A stretch of DNA of 64,000 nt from CAYVSP01 sp964453655 (GCA_964453655.1 CAYVSP010000001.1:9163-73162), one strand, 5' to 3'. Counted from the stretch's first letter, positions 32,149-41,659 are shown. Numbers and translations: made by a program. Notes: generated by a model from the sequence alone, not told the origin.

Positions 32149-34158
32149 CTATTCCCTTGTAAGCTTAAGGAGATCCTCTTCAGTAATTTGCTTAGTTCCA
32201 AGCTTGCGAGCCTTGGTAAGCTTGCTTTCGCCCACATTAGCGCCTACCACCAGGTAATCGGTATCCTTGCCTACACTTGTCTGGAATGTTCCGCCTAGTG
32301 CTCTTATTTTATCGGCCGCTTCGTCTCGACTCATTGATTCAAGCGAACCAGTAATAACAAAAGTTTTACCTGCCAGTTTGCCATCAGCATGCGACCGATA
32401 AGTTGGCTGAACAGCCAGCTCTTTAAACTTACTCAGTAATGTCTGGTTGTCTGAGTCGGCAAACCAGCCAAAGATTGATTCGGCCACAACATCACCGACA
32501 CCTTCTACGGCCTCGAGTTCCTCAAGCGGGGCCTCAGCAAGTCCCTCTAATGATGAAAAATTTTCGGCTAAATCAATTGCCGTTTGGGTACCCACGTGGC
32601 GAATTCCCAGCCCATAAATAAACCGCGGCAGCTCGGGATGTTTTTTTACCTGAATAGCTTTGACTAATTTCTCGGCCGATATGTCCGCAAACCGCTCCAA
32701 GGAAATGACCTGCTCACTCGTAAGCGTATAAATATCAGCCAAATCATGGACAAGCTTGGCATTGACTAACGCCTCAACGTTTTTTTCGCCGAGCGTATCA
32801 ATATCTAACGCCCCTTTGCTGGCAAAATGTATTAAAGCCTGCTTAAGCAACACCGATCGGGTTGCTCCTTTAACACGGTAGACCGCTTCGCCTTGAGGAC
32901 GTACAAAATTAAGCTCTGGGTACTGCCGCTTCAGCTCGGCTTCTATATCAAATGATTTGGCGGATTTTGGCCGCAAGTCTTTAATAACATGGTTAACTTG
33001 AGGAATAATGTCGCCAGCTTTGTAAATGACAACCGTATCACCAACCCGCACATCCTTGCGGGCAATTTCATCAGCATTATGCAGGCTAGCGTGCTGTACG
33101 GTAGTACCGGCCACAATAACCGGGTCAAAAACAGCCACCGGTGTAGCTGCACCGGTGCGGCCAATACTAATAACTATATCCTTTACTCTTGTAGTAGCTT
33201 CTTCAGCCGGATATTTATAGGCAATCGCGCCGCGGGGATTTTTGCCTACGCTACCGAGCGTAGCCTGCAAACGGCGGTCATCAATCTTAACTACTAAGCC
33301 ATCAGTATGATAAGCCAAATCATGCCGTAACCCTTCAAATTTTTTGGCATAGAGTAACACGGCTTTGAAGTTTACTTCTGCATGTGCCTCTTTATCAACA
33401 ATAAAGCCGAGCTCAGCCATCTGTTGGTAGGCAAAACTATTGCGCGGTACGTCATTAGCATCGTCGCGAAGAAGGTCATAGCCATGAAACTCTAAGGGCC
33501 TGCCCGCAACCAGCTTAGGGTCAAGCTGCCGAATGGTGCCAGCCGCCAGATTGCGCGGATTGGCAAAAATCGGCAACCCGGCAGTCTCACGCTGTTTGTT
33601 AAGGGCTTCGAATTGTTTTTTACGCATAATCAGCTCACCCCGGATTTCAGTGCGTCCTTTAGTAAAGGCACTTCCGCCATGCAGTTTTAGGGGCACGCTC
33701 GGCATAGTGCGCACATTACTTGTTACAACCTCGCCGACTGTGCCGTCGCCCCGAGTAACCGCCCGCACTAATAGGCCATCTTGATAGTGCAAAGCACAGG
33801 CTAGACCGTCCTTTTTAGAATCTACCCAGAAGTCAGATGATTGGACGCGTGAGTCTAGTTTAGTAATCCGCTCCAGCCAGGCTTTGGCTTCTTCGTCGCT
33901 AAAGCAATCTAATAAACTCATCATCCGCTGAGAGTGCGTAAACTTTTCGAAACCTTTGCTTGGTTCACCACCGATCCGTTGGGTTGGCGAATCTGCGGTT
34001 ATAAGCCGTGGGTATTTTTCTTCAATTTGCTTAAGTTCTTGCATCAGTCCGTCATAAACAGCATCCGAAACAGTCGGCTTATCGAGAACATAGTATTCAT
34101 GCGCGTAGTTATTCAGCAGTTTGCGTAACTCTTCGGCTCTTTTCTTAGGCTGGTTCAT
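32149..34158 (-). CDS. ligA: NAD-dependent DNA ligase, zinc-finger cysteines lost
   Basis: A 669-residue LigA that seals nicks using NAD. The Ia and nucleotidyltransferase domains (SDAVYDGLMQEL, catalytic Lys115 in KKDG, later DGLVVKID), the OB fold, the helix-hairpin-helix region (GLGIRHVG, VEGVGDVVAESI) and the C-terminal BRCT domain (KTFVITGSLESMSRDEA) are all present. The small zinc domain around residues 405-440 contains none of the four usual cysteines. ATGA overlap with the membrane protein upstream. Confidence 0.95.
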   Translation of the reverse strand: MNQPKKRAEELRKLLNNYAHEYYVLDKPTVSDAVYDGLMQELKQIEEKYPRLITADSPTQRIGGEPSKGFEKFTHSQRMMSLLDCFSDEEAKAWLERITKLDSRVQSSDFWVDSKKDGLACALHYQDGLLVRAVTRGDGTVGEVVTSNVRTMPSVPLKLHGGSAFTKGRTEIRGELIMRKKQFEALNKQRETAGLPIFANPRNLAAGTIRQLDPKLVAGRPLEFHGYDLLRDDANDVPRNSFAYQQMAELGFIVDKEAHAEVNFKAVLLYAKKFEGLRHDLAYHTDGLVVKIDDRRLQATLGSVGKNPRGAIAYKYPAEEATTRVKDIVISIGRTGAATPVAVFDPVIVAGTTVQHASLHNADEIARKDVRVGDTVVIYKAGDIIPQVNHVIKDLRPKSAKSFDIEAELKRQYPELNFVRPQGEAVYRVKGATRSVLLKQALIHFASKGALDIDTLGEKNVEALVNAKLVHDLADIYTLTSEQVISLERFADISAEKLVKAIQVKKHPELPRFIYGLGIRHVGTQTAIDLAENFSSLEGLAEAPLEELEAVEGVGDVVAESIFGWFADSDNQTLLSKFKELAVQPTYRSHADGKLAGKTFVITGSLESMSRDEAADKIRALGGTFQTSVGKDTDYLVVGANVGESKLTKARKLGTKQITEEDLLKLTRE

Positions 34159-35117
34159 AGCAGTTCTCTATATAAGGTATACATATAGGCATGCACTATG
34201 GCCAGCGATGCCATGGTGCATAGAAAGAATGTCCACACCGCAATTGGGGTTAGCCATAAAACCAACGGCAGCATTACAATGGCGGCGATTAATAAGAGCA
34301 TGATGGGCAAAAGTATGATTTTTCTCAGCACCGTCCAGCGACGAAAGCGCACCAATTCACGCGCTGAGCGCAACGCTTTAAGCGGCGTCATGTCAGGCAG
34401 CGTCACTATATAGAGACCAAAGAGCGAAGAAGCAAGCATAAACAGTGACGCTAAGGCAAGTAGAAAGAAAAGCAGTCCCCAAGCGACCTTTTCAACACCC
34501 GTCACCGCAATACCGTTGCCGATGACTATGTTATATAGCATGCCGCCGGCTGCAAAAGGTAGTAACTGCACCCCTATGACCAGCAGCACAAGCACAAAAG
34601 GTATAAGAGGATACATTCCCATGTAAAAGCCATCACGCACCTTAATCTTATTGCCGGCTTGCCGCTGACGTAAGGTCCAGATGAGAGCCAAGCTTATTAC
34701 TACCATCAATACCGACTGATATACGCCCGCAGTTGGCGTCCCATTATTCCCGGCCGTACTAAGCAGAGCACCAAAAAGTGTGAAACCAGTGGTTAGTTCA
34801 GCCAAGCGACCATTAAATAGACCGTGCAGACTTCCCTTTAGATCGCTTAGGTTTGTACTGGTGCCAAGTCCTCTTACTAAGATTACGGTCAATAAGCCAT
34901 AAATAAGCACGATGCCTCCAAACAATCGCCAATCTACTAGTAAACGCCGCAGAGCCTTCTTTAATAACGCTATTGAACTGGGCAATTTGGCCGTTGGCTT
35001 CTGTTTTACATGCTTGCTGATGCGTAGTGTTCGATGTTTCGGAGTTGATAGGCGACGGGTTTTATTGACTGTCGCTTTAGACGCTGAACGCTTGGCAGGT
35101 TTTTGTTTTTTAGGCAT
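34155..35117 (-). CDS. Polytopic membrane protein of unknown function
   Basis: A 320-residue protein with a long lysine/arginine-rich N-terminus (about 1-50) followed by about six membrane helices. TPLKALRSARELVRFRRWTVLRKIILLP resembles the cytoplasmic loop of glycerophosphodiester-phosphodiesterase-type membrane domains, a weak hint. The ATG at 35117 lies 8 bases inside htpX; the stop overlaps ligA as ATGA. Likely co-transcribed with htpX and ligA. Confidence 0.65.
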   Translation of the reverse strand: MPKKQKPAKRSASKATVNKTRRLSTPKHRTLRISKHVKQKPTAKLPSSIALLKKALRRLLVDWRLFGGIVLIYGLLTVILVRGLGTSTNLSDLKGSLHGLFNGRLAELTTGFTLFGALLSTAGNNGTPTAGVYQSVLMVVISLALIWTLRQRQAGNKIKVRDGFYMGMYPLIPFVLVLLVIGVQLLPFAAGGMLYNIVIGNGIAVTGVEKVAWGLLFFLLALASLFMLASSLFGLYIVTLPDMTPLKALRSARELVRFRRWTVLRKIILLPIMLLLIAAIVMLPLVLWLTPIAVWTFFLCTMASLAIVHAYMYTLYRELL

Positions 35118-35988
35118 GTTGTTCCATTTGTTGTAATCGGGCAATGCGATCTTTGATTGGCGGGTGGGTACTGAATAAATTCGCCAGGCTGTGCCCCCCC
35201 TTAAGCGGATTGGCGAAAAACAGGTGTGCTGTCGAAGCGTTCTGTCGCTTCATCGTGCTACCAACGCGCTCAATTTTAGCTAAGGCGCTTTCCAGACCTT
35301 CTGGATAACGAGTAGTCAGAGCACCGGTAGCATCTGCCAGGTATTCGCGTTGTCTGGAAACAGCCAACTGAATAAATGTAGCGACAATTGGCGCAATTAT
35401 GGCGGCAGCTATGCCTAAAAAGAAAAAAAGCTGGTTATTATCATTGTCGTCGTTATTTCGAAACCAGGTCATTCTGAGCATGATATCGGCAAACAGACTG
35501 ACGATTGCTACCAATGCAAAAGCTATCATGGCAACTCTGATGTCATAATTCTTAACATGTCCCATCTCGTGCGCTATAACACCCTCTAGCTCCTTATCGT
35601 CCATGATTTCAAGCAACCCGCTAGTGACAGCCACGGACGAGTGTCGAGGGTCGCGGCCGGTCGCAAACGCGTTAGGCGCCGGATCATTCATGATGTAAAC
35701 CTCAGGCGTAGGCAGGCCGTCAGTAATGGCTAGATTCTCCACAATTCGGTATAAGCGAGGGTTATCACGCTTAGCAATCGGATGGGCTTGGTTTACCGCT
35801 AAAGCCAGCTTGCTGCCGGTAAAATAGCTAATAAGTACATACACTAGAGCCCCTACTATTATGAAGGGAGTTATGGATGTATTGCCACTATAGCCAGCAA
35901 AAATCCAACCAACTAAGCCGACAAAGACAACAAATAGCAACATGATTAGTGCGGTCTTGCGTTTATTGCTTGCAATGGCGCTATACAA
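35110..35988 (-). CDS. htpX: HtpX-like membrane zinc protease
   Basis: A 292-residue M48 metalloprotease of the inner membrane. Two N-terminal helices (about 12-31, 39-58), zinc motif HEMGHVKNYDI, two further helices (about 158-176 and 190-212) and the third ligand region QREYLADATGA give the HtpX layout. It degrades damaged membrane proteins in known species. The start is TTG with GGAG seven bases upstream. lemA lies just upstream, a common pairing. Confidence 0.92.
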   Translation of the reverse strand: MYSAIASNKRKTALIMLLFVVFVGLVGWIFAGYSGNTSITPFIIVGALVYVLISYFTGSKLALAVNQAHPIAKRDNPRLYRIVENLAITDGLPTPEVYIMNDPAPNAFATGRDPRHSSVAVTSGLLEIMDDKELEGVIAHEMGHVKNYDIRVAMIAFALVAIVSLFADIMLRMTWFRNNDDNDNNQLFFFLGIAAAIIAPIVATFIQLAVSRQREYLADATGALTTRYPEGLESALAKIERVGSTMKRQNASTAHLFFANPLKGGHSLANLFSTHPPIKDRIARLQQMEQHA

Positions 35989-36027
35989 AGAACTACTCCA
36001 GTCTGCTCTTATGTACTGGCATCACTC

Positions 36028-36588
36028 TTAAAATTTTACATCTGTTGGTTGTGCAATGGCAGCTTGTTCATTCTCGCCGACTTCAAAAAACTCGCGCGTT
36101 TTGAAGCCAAGCATTCCGGCAAAGATACTAGTCGGGAAAACTTTGATTTTGGTATTAAGATCACGGGCTGAACCATTATAGAACCGTCTGGAAGCCTGGA
36201 TTTTGTCCTCTGTATCAACTAATTCAGCCTGCAGTTCTTTAAAATTATCGCTAGCTTTTAGGTCAGGGTAAGCCTCGGCAACCGCAAATAGACTTTTTAA
36301 GGCCGCTTGGAACTGGTTCTCTGCCTTGCCGGCATCAGCTGGACCTTGCGCACTAAGCGTCTTGGCGCGTGCTGCAGTTACATCTTCAAAAACTTGTTTT
36401 TCATGCGCCGCATACCCTTTAACAGTATTAACGAGATTTGGGATAAGGTCGGCCCGTCTCTTCAGCTGGACCGTAATATCGCTCCAGGCTTCATCAACCC
36501 GTACGTTGGTACGCACTAAACCGTTATACATGACAACACCAGCCACTAGAAGCAGACCTAAAATGACCAACACTATTACAATCGGCAT
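36028..36588 (-). CDS. lemA: LemA family protein
   Basis: A 186-residue LemA protein: an N-terminal membrane segment (about 3-22) then helices with NGLVRTNVRVDEAWSDITVQLKRRADLIPNLV, the family signature, and SRRFYNGSARDLNTKI. It precedes htpX, with which LemA is often associated. TATAAT with upstream TG lies in the leader and AGGGGG is the ribosome site, so this is not a leaderless start. Confidence 0.93.
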   Translation of the reverse strand: MPIVIVLVILGLLLVAGVVMYNGLVRTNVRVDEAWSDITVQLKRRADLIPNLVNTVKGYAAHEKQVFEDVTAARAKTLSAQGPADAGKAENQFQAALKSLFAVAEAYPDLKASDNFKELQAELVDTEDKIQASRRFYNGSARDLNTKIKVFPTSIFAGMLGFKTREFFEVGENEQAAIAQPTDVKF

Positions 36589-36648
36589 CTGATTACCCCC
36601 TAAATTACCCTTTAATTATATCACTGAAGCGTACAAAAAGCTGACAAA

Positions 36649-36759
36649 CCACAAGTTGAGAGGATTCAACTTGTGGAAAGGAAGAACAACACAAAGCCCC
36701 GTTAAATTTGCACTACTAGTTCGTGCAAATTTCAAACGGGGCCGCTGTTAGTTCTGACG
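36649..36759. repeat. 111-base structured element, copy C
   Basis: Plus-strand reading: hairpin 1 is 11 perfect pairs (36649-36676, loop GAGGAT); linker AAAGGA; outer helix AGAAC-AACA/TGTT-A-GTTCT with a bulged A; second helix GCCCCGTT/AACGGGGC (8 pairs); inner helix AAATTTGCAC/GTGCAAATTT (10 pairs) with loop TACTAGTTC. The final GACG abuts the CCA end of tRNA-Leu(UAA) on the other strand. The most regular copy. Confidence 0.85.
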
Positions 36760-36847
36760 TGGTGGGCGAGGTGGGACTTGAACCCACAAGGCTTATTCAG
36801 CCAACGGATTTTAAGTCCGTCGCGTATACCAATTCCGCCACTCGCCC
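36760..36847 (-). tRNA. tRNA-Leu(UAA)
   Basis: 88 bases with encoded CCA, long variable arm and acceptor GGGCGAG/CTCGCCC. Anticodon loop CTTAAAA gives UAA. Element C follows directly after its CCA; tRNA-Cys lies one base upstream. Confidence 0.95.
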
Positions 36848-36848
36848 T

Positions 36849-36922
36849 TGGAGGCGCGTACGGGTAATGCTCCCGTCTACTGGGTTTTGCAGACCCATGC
36901 CTAACTTCTCGGCCAACGCGCC
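36849..36922 (-). tRNA. tRNA-Cys(GCA) with non-canonical T loop
   Basis: 74 bases with encoded CCA; acceptor GGCGCGT/ACGCGCC with U73, anticodon loop CTGCAAA (GCA). The T stem ACGGG/CCCGT closes the loop AGCATTA instead of TTCRANY, and the D loop has A where G18 is expected. U54-A58 thus becomes A54-U58 and the G18-U55 contact A-G, while G19 and C56 remain. Confidence 0.88.
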
Positions 36923-37007
36923 TTGATTTGAAAAGACGGAATAATTATAGCTTACGCTAGTTGGCGAAGGAAAAGTTAATTGTAGCGTTGGCCTTTAATT
37001 AACTTTT

Positions 37008-37625
37008 CTATTTTCGTGTTTTGCGGAAGGTTGATAGATCGTAAAAGTTGAACGAAGTAGCTTTAGGTTTAGTAGTGTTAAGTGCAATTTTAACTTCGGC
37101 TACTTTGATTTGGTTAGCATTTTGGAGATTATTGGACTTATGTCCGGTGTCGTCAGAAATATGAAGGGTTGTTTGCTTGTTATCCTTAGCCTTCTGCAGA
37201 AACGCCGTGTCTGTAATTGTCGCAACAACCTGGTCCTCGTCTTGAGAGCCTGGATTAAAGTGCCCGAATAGGAAGTTTCCTTTATCGTCTGTTATGAACA
37301 AACCTTCGGCTTTATGAGGAACAGGTTTACCATCACTTGGGCTTAGCCCATTTCCTGGATTCATCTTTATAGTTATTTGTATAGAATTAAGCTTCGATGT
37401 ATTGATAGTTTTAACATCAACAACTGCATCGTTTCCAGTTGAACGACTAACGCAACCCCAGCGCGCGAGACAGGTAGCCGTTTCGGTACCAGGCCTTAGC
37501 TTGGCTTGAATATTAGATTTAGCTTCCGCCGTAGGTACAGCTAATATAAATCCGGCAACAACAAGTATCGCTGTTGCAGCTATCAACTGTTTTATTCTAA
37601 AAGCTAACTTGCCCATGTAATACAT
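37008..37625 (-). CDS. Secreted protein of unknown function
   Basis: A 205-residue protein with a signal peptide (basic start, hydrophobic 15-30, AEAKS cleavage region near residue 35). The mature part is beta-rich, has one cysteine pair (TCLARWGC) and ends in a basic tail. No family recognised. On the minus strand TTGACA, 17 bases, TATTGT lies upstream. A second ATG three codons in is an equally good start. Confidence 0.65.
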   Translation of the reverse strand: MYYMGKLAFRIKQLIAATAILVVAGFILAVPTAEAKSNIQAKLRPGTETATCLARWGCVSRSTGNDAVVDVKTINTSKLNSIQITIKMNPGNGLSPSDGKPVPHKAEGLFITDDKGNFLFGHFNPGSQDEDQVVATITDTAFLQKAKDNKQTTLHISDDTGHKSNNLQNANQIKVAEVKIALNTTKPKATSFNFYDLSTFRKTRK

Positions 37626-37700
37626 ACCTAAACTTATATATCATATCAACAATACTACTTTTATTGAATTTTGTCAAACATTTTGTCAGCTACAATGACC

Positions 37701-38159
37701 TCAGAAAAGTAAAGCCTCATTCAATGTCGTGACTTCAACTTCAGTAAGACCAAGCCCAGCAAACGGCCGGCCCGGTCTGGAGTACACAATCTCTACAGTC
37801 TGTTTCAGTCGTAGTTTACTGTCTTCGGTGCCATCATGCCTAAGCGCAAGAGCTCGTTTGCACAGAGACGTTATTGCCTCGTGTTCGGAATCTACTGCCC
37901 CCACCCGTGCTTCCATCGCCAGCAACATGGCGTCTAGTCTAGCTTCTTCATTGCTCTTTCGTTCAATGAGATCTGTCACAAAATCTTGTGACCCAGAAAA
38001 CACGCCAATAAATTCACGGCCGCTGTTGTAAGCTTCAGCGTATAGCTGTGTTGCTCTACTACCGATAGCTTGGGCCACTCTTATCACTGGCTGAATTGGC
38101 CCCAGGATAGATTCTCTTGATAACTCGCCTGCTTTAGAACTCCTCGTTATTAACGACAA
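37701..38159 (-). CDS. Hypothetical helical protein, 152 residues
   Basis: A soluble, mostly helical protein (ARLDAMLLAMEARVGAV and following). No family recognised. The start is TTG, 5 bases after a TATAAT box on the minus strand, so a leaderless TTG start is implied; ATG in that region is out of frame. Divergent from the 584-residue gene. Confidence 0.55.
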   Translation of the reverse strand: MSLITRSSKAGELSRESILGPIQPVIRVAQAIGSRATQLYAEAYNSGREFIGVFSGSQDFVTDLIERKSNEEARLDAMLLAMEARVGAVDSEHEAITSLCKRALALRHDGTEDSKLRLKQTVEIVYSRPGRPFAGLGLTEVEVTTLNEALLF

Positions 38160-38278
38160 AAACCATTATAGAAGCGGTTCGGGGATTAAAATGCCGGAAT
38201 TTTCATAGTTCTTCTCATTTTGCAATATAACAATAAACTTGCAATTAGAGTAATATTAAGGTTAAGTAGATTGTAATT

Positions 38279-40033
38279 ATGGCGGACCTTCATGTAGTAC
38301 GAGACCCCTCGGGTGAATCTATGCTTGACCTTGAAAGTTGGGTCATGCATCCAGCACAGGCCGCTTACGAACTTGATCAACGACTTAGTGATTTCATGAG
38401 CGAAGGTGGATTACGAGATCAAGCCGCTGATAGCCCTGAACGTGTTGCGGCTATTGATTCTATTCTAGACCTCTTTGATGCTTCCTTAGGAGATCGGATG
38501 GCGGACTTCTCAGTGTACGCTGGTGAAGTAGCAAGTTTTATTGATAACCATCCCGAGTTTTGCCAAATAGCTGGTCTGCAAAACCACAGCAATGCCCCGG
38601 GCGATGAGGAAAGTTCTTCTGCTCATGTAAGAAAGCCCCCAGTAGCCGGTCGTCGAAACCTTGAACCACCGAAACCACAAGATGTTGTCCCTCTCGAAGA
38701 TGATAACGAAGTATACGCATATGTTGTCCATAGTGATATCCTAACGGCGATAGACGCCTTAAATAAGATGCGTCGGCGTGCAATCGATGACCGCCTTATA
38801 ACTGGGCAAGAAGCTGAAGTAGGCGAACGAATGCGGCTAATGACTGAAGCTCTCGTTAAATTAGGTGAGGGTACTTTTGAAGAATGTAATGAAGTAGTAG
38901 TAAGTAGATATAGCTCCCTTATAAAGCCTGGGCGGGAAAATAATCCAATACCGGTAGTTGCAGAAGAATATGTGCCACCCGTCGCGGTGGCTGTAACCGT
39001 TCCGCGTATACCAGAAAAGGGGCTATCTCCTTCGCACACACCACTCATAAGAGATCGCCCTCTGTTGCGTCCAGCTGAACAAGTTGAACCATTTACAACC
39101 GAACCGAAGCCCGCCCCAGTTGCAGCAGGAATGGGCCAAGAAGTCCTCGGAAAAGCTGGTAATCTAAATAAGGCAGATGGTCAGCCTGAATCAGTGCTAC
39201 CACCAAAGTCTACCAAAAAGCGACGCCGTTTGGCTGTTGCCTTTGCCGCAGTAAAGGCCACTTTTACTCCTCGTAAACCAGCCCACGCCATCAATAGGCA
39301 AAAGCTTAACCCTTACCAGCCGATTGAGCACCATGCCAAGCCGCTTCATGCCAAAAAGCCCATCAGATCAGCAATTAAGGTATACGCAACCAAGCTAAGC
39401 AACTTGGTTCATTCTGATAAAGACAATAACAAGCAACCTCGTGGTCTGCGAGCAAGAATCGAGTCTCACATACCACAGGGGTTACAAAATAAAATTAGCT
39501 CATTTAAAAAACGTCGAGAGCAATATGTGTATGAAGTTAAGTATGGCGACCGAAGAAGCATAGGAAAAACAGTGGGAGGTGTAGCACTCTTAAGTCTCGC
39601 ACTTTATGCTGGCATAAGATCTAATAATAACGGAGAAGAACAAGCATCGCGAACCCCTCGCCCAACCGCTGCTTCACCTGCACCGGAGACTCTTTCAACC
39701 ATACCACTACCAACTGCCACAACAATTCCTGAGGCCACCGCTCCAAGTGACGATGCTGCAACAAAAACACCAGGCAACCCATCCGCTCAGGAAACACCCG
39801 CACCTGCCATTGAGTATCATATCGTTAAACTTACGCCAGGTCTTACTCCAGAAGAAGCTGCCGTAAGACAAATGGCACGAATAGGTTTTCCAAAAGGTAA
39901 AGACGGCAAGTTTCGATTGAAAGATGTTAGAAATTTTACCGACAGGGCACTAATGATAAGCGGCGTTACGCGAGCCGATGCCTACAACCTGCCAATAGAC
40001 TTTGAGCTAAAAGTACCCAACACGCGGAGATAG
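38279..40033 (+). CDS. Large unknown protein with one central membrane segment
   Basis: A 584-residue protein. Residues 1-190 are acidic and helical, 230-420 are proline-, lysine- and arginine-rich, a single membrane segment (GGVALLSLALYAGI) lies near 437-450, and a Thr/Pro/Ala-rich linker leads to a small C-terminal domain (EYHIVKLTPGLTPEEAAVRQM...). The layout suggests a cytoplasmic N-terminus and an extracellular C-terminal domain, perhaps LysM-like, but I cannot assign a family. Confidence 0.65.
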   Translation: MADLHVVRDPSGESMLDLESWVMHPAQAAYELDQRLSDFMSEGGLRDQAADSPERVAAIDSILDLFDASLGDRMADFSVYAGEVASFIDNHPEFCQIAGLQNHSNAPGDEESSSAHVRKPPVAGRRNLEPPKPQDVVPLEDDNEVYAYVVHSDILTAIDALNKMRRRAIDDRLITGQEAEVGERMRLMTEALVKLGEGTFEECNEVVVSRYSSLIKPGRENNPIPVVAEEYVPPVAVAVTVPRIPEKGLSPSHTPLIRDRPLLRPAEQVEPFTTEPKPAPVAAGMGQEVLGKAGNLNKADGQPESVLPPKSTKKRRRLAVAFAAVKATFTPRKPAHAINRQKLNPYQPIEHHAKPLHAKKPIRSAIKVYATKLSNLVHSDKDNNKQPRGLRARIESHIPQGLQNKISSFKKRREQYVYEVKYGDRRSIGKTVGGVALLSLALYAGIRSNNNGEEQASRTPRPTAASPAPETLSTIPLPTATTIPEATAPSDDAATKTPGNPSAQETPAPAIEYHIVKLTPGLTPEEAAVRQMARIGFPKGKDGKFRLKDVRNFTDRALMISGVTRADAYNLPIDFELKVPNTRR

Positions 40034-40096
40034 CTTATCTAAGCTCCTCCCTTTAATTCTTTGTCTTAATAAAATTAAACTCTAAAAATGGTTAGC

Positions 40097-40708
40097 TTAT
40101 ACAAAAGAGCCGGTTTTAACTTTACCAGCTCTTTTATAGTTGGCGAAGATAACACCACTTGGCGTAACATTAGAATACGTCATTTCCCAAGTGTGAGGGA
40201 CGGCATTGTCATCAAATAGGCGCTTGCCCTTACCCAATACAACAGGGAACGTCTTTAGCCATAGTTCATCTACCAGATCGTTTTGCAGCAACGTTTGGGC
40301 AAGCTTACTGCTTCCATGCACCTGCAATATCGGGCCGGTCTGCGCTTTCAGTTCCTTTAGCTTGGTAGCTACATCCCCGTTAATAAGCTCGCTATTATCC
40401 CAAATAAGTTTCGGCGAGCCATGTGACACCACATACTTCTTGGCCTTGTTGAAGGGGCCGGCAACCGGATTAGCTTTTGGGTCCTGCTGCGGCCAATACG
40501 GAGCAAAGATGTCATAGGTCTTGCGCCCCAGCAGGAGGTCAAAAGACCCGCTTATCTGCTTGCCCATTTCCTGCCCTGCGGCTTCGTCAAAATAGGGGAA
40601 GGTCCAGCCGCCATACTTAAAGCCCTCGGCTCTATCCTCATCTGAGCCACCTGGTGCTTGCATAACTCCGTCAAGTGAAACAAAAGTTAAAACAACTATC
40701 TTTCTCAT
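40097..40708 (-). CDS. Dihydrofolate reductase-like (RibD C-terminal) family protein
   Basis: A 203-residue RibD_C/DHFR-fold protein. MRKIVVLTFVSLDGVMQAPGG at the start, LLLGRKTYDIFAPYW in the middle and LQVHGSSKLAQTLLQNDLVDELWL with FPVVLGKGKRLF near the end are the family blocks. Such YwjB/YyaP-like proteins are probable NADPH-dependent reductases of unknown substrate. The ATG overlaps the stop of the small membrane protein as ATGA. Confidence 0.9.
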   Translation of the reverse strand: MRKIVVLTFVSLDGVMQAPGGSDEDRAEGFKYGGWTFPYFDEAAGQEMGKQISGSFDLLLGRKTYDIFAPYWPQQDPKANPVAGPFNKAKKYVVSHGSPKLIWDNSELINGDVATKLKELKAQTGPILQVHGSSKLAQTLLQNDLVDELWLKTFPVVLGKGKRLFDDNAVPHTWEMTYSNVTPSGVIFANYKRAGKVKTGSFV

Positions 40709-40935
40709 TCTTTGCTTTCCTCCCGCTCAAGAGCTTTTTCGGCTGCCTGATCGGCTACCCGGTCGGCGGCGGTTTGATTTTTGTCTTTAATTAGATAGAC
40801 GGCTATTAAAGTAATCCAGAATAACGGTAGACTGATCAAGAAGAATAAAATAAAACTATAGCCTTTGCGATGCGCCACCATGGCTGGCCAAAAAGCCAGA
40901 ATTATCCAAAGAATTAGTCCTAATAAATACCACAT
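40705..40935 (-). CDS. Small two-helix membrane protein
   Basis: A 76-residue protein with two membrane segments (about 3-20, 27-48) and a charged, Ala/Glu-rich C-terminal helix. It is co-transcribed with the RibD_C-family gene (ATGA overlap). No further assignment. Confidence 0.6.
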   Translation of the reverse strand: MWYLLGLILWIILAFWPAMVAHRKGYSFILFFLISLPLFWITLIAVYLIKDKNQTAADRVADQAAEKALEREESKE

Positions 40936-41069
40936 ACTTCCCCCTTACTTTTCTAATGCAATTGTACACTAAAACTCGTTATGCTAAGAGTTACGAGCCA
41001 TATTGACCGACAAATGCTTTATACCGCGCAATGTTTTCAAGCGTGTGTGGAAGGATGCTATCACTATCA

Positions 41070-41633
41070 TTACAAGACTTTGGTAACCTTATCTCTGAGG
41101 CTCTCAAACTCTGTATATCCTGCCCGTTGATTAAAGTGTCCTGCATTTGGAACAAAGCTTAGTTTTACTCCAAGCTGTTTAGCAAGTTCTTCTCCGTTAC
41201 CCAAACTAACATACGGATCATCATCAGATTGAAACACAACAAAGTGTGCAGCGTTTTTCTTGATTGTTTCCCAGTCAAAGTCAAAGCCGCTAAAAGCAAC
41301 ATCACGATCATAGTTTAAAATTGGCCTGACCCCAACGGGCGCACCAACAAAGAACGTAGCCTTTATTGGTTGTTTAAGCTTTTCTAATACTCTAAGTGTA
41401 AATACCCCGCCCAAACTATGCCCGATGATAATAGTATCTCCATCCAAGCTATCCATGTACTGATGGAAAACCTCAAACCACTCTGAAACTTTTGCCGCTA
41501 ATACAGGAGGGGATGGAAATTGCGGGACAGTAACTACGCAACCCTTTGCTTCTAATTCCTTTTTCATCCAAGGGAACCAGTTCTCTTGCGGATGACCTTC
41601 GGTTCCGTGGAAGATAAACACCTTAGCTTTCAT
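41070..41633 (-). CDS. RBBP9/YdeN-type alpha/beta hydrolase
   Basis: A 187-residue small serine hydrolase. FIFHGTEGHPQENWFPWMK is the family start, GHSLGG the nucleophile elbow, SDDDPYV the acid and NAGHFN the histidine loop. The ATG at 41633 is chosen over a frame opening at 41678 because TATTAT (41640-41645) ends 6 bases before it. Substrate unknown. Confidence 0.85.
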   Translation of the reverse strand: MKAKVFIFHGTEGHPQENWFPWMKKELEAKGCVVTVPQFPSPPVLAAKVSEWFEVFHQYMDSLDGDTIIIGHSLGGVFTLRVLEKLKQPIKATFFVGAPVGVRPILNYDRDVAFSGFDFDWETIKKNAAHFVVFQSDDDPYVSLGNGEELAKQLGVKLSFVPNAGHFNQRAGYTEFESLRDKVTKVL

Positions 41634-41659
41634 AAATACATAATAACAAAAACACCGCT

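Noticed and set aside
40103..40135. AAAAGAGC/GCTCTTTT inverted repeat as terminator of the 584-residue gene.
   Set aside because: It lies inside the 3' end of the RibD_C-family gene with a 17-base loop, and is 70 bases from the stop; too weak to call.
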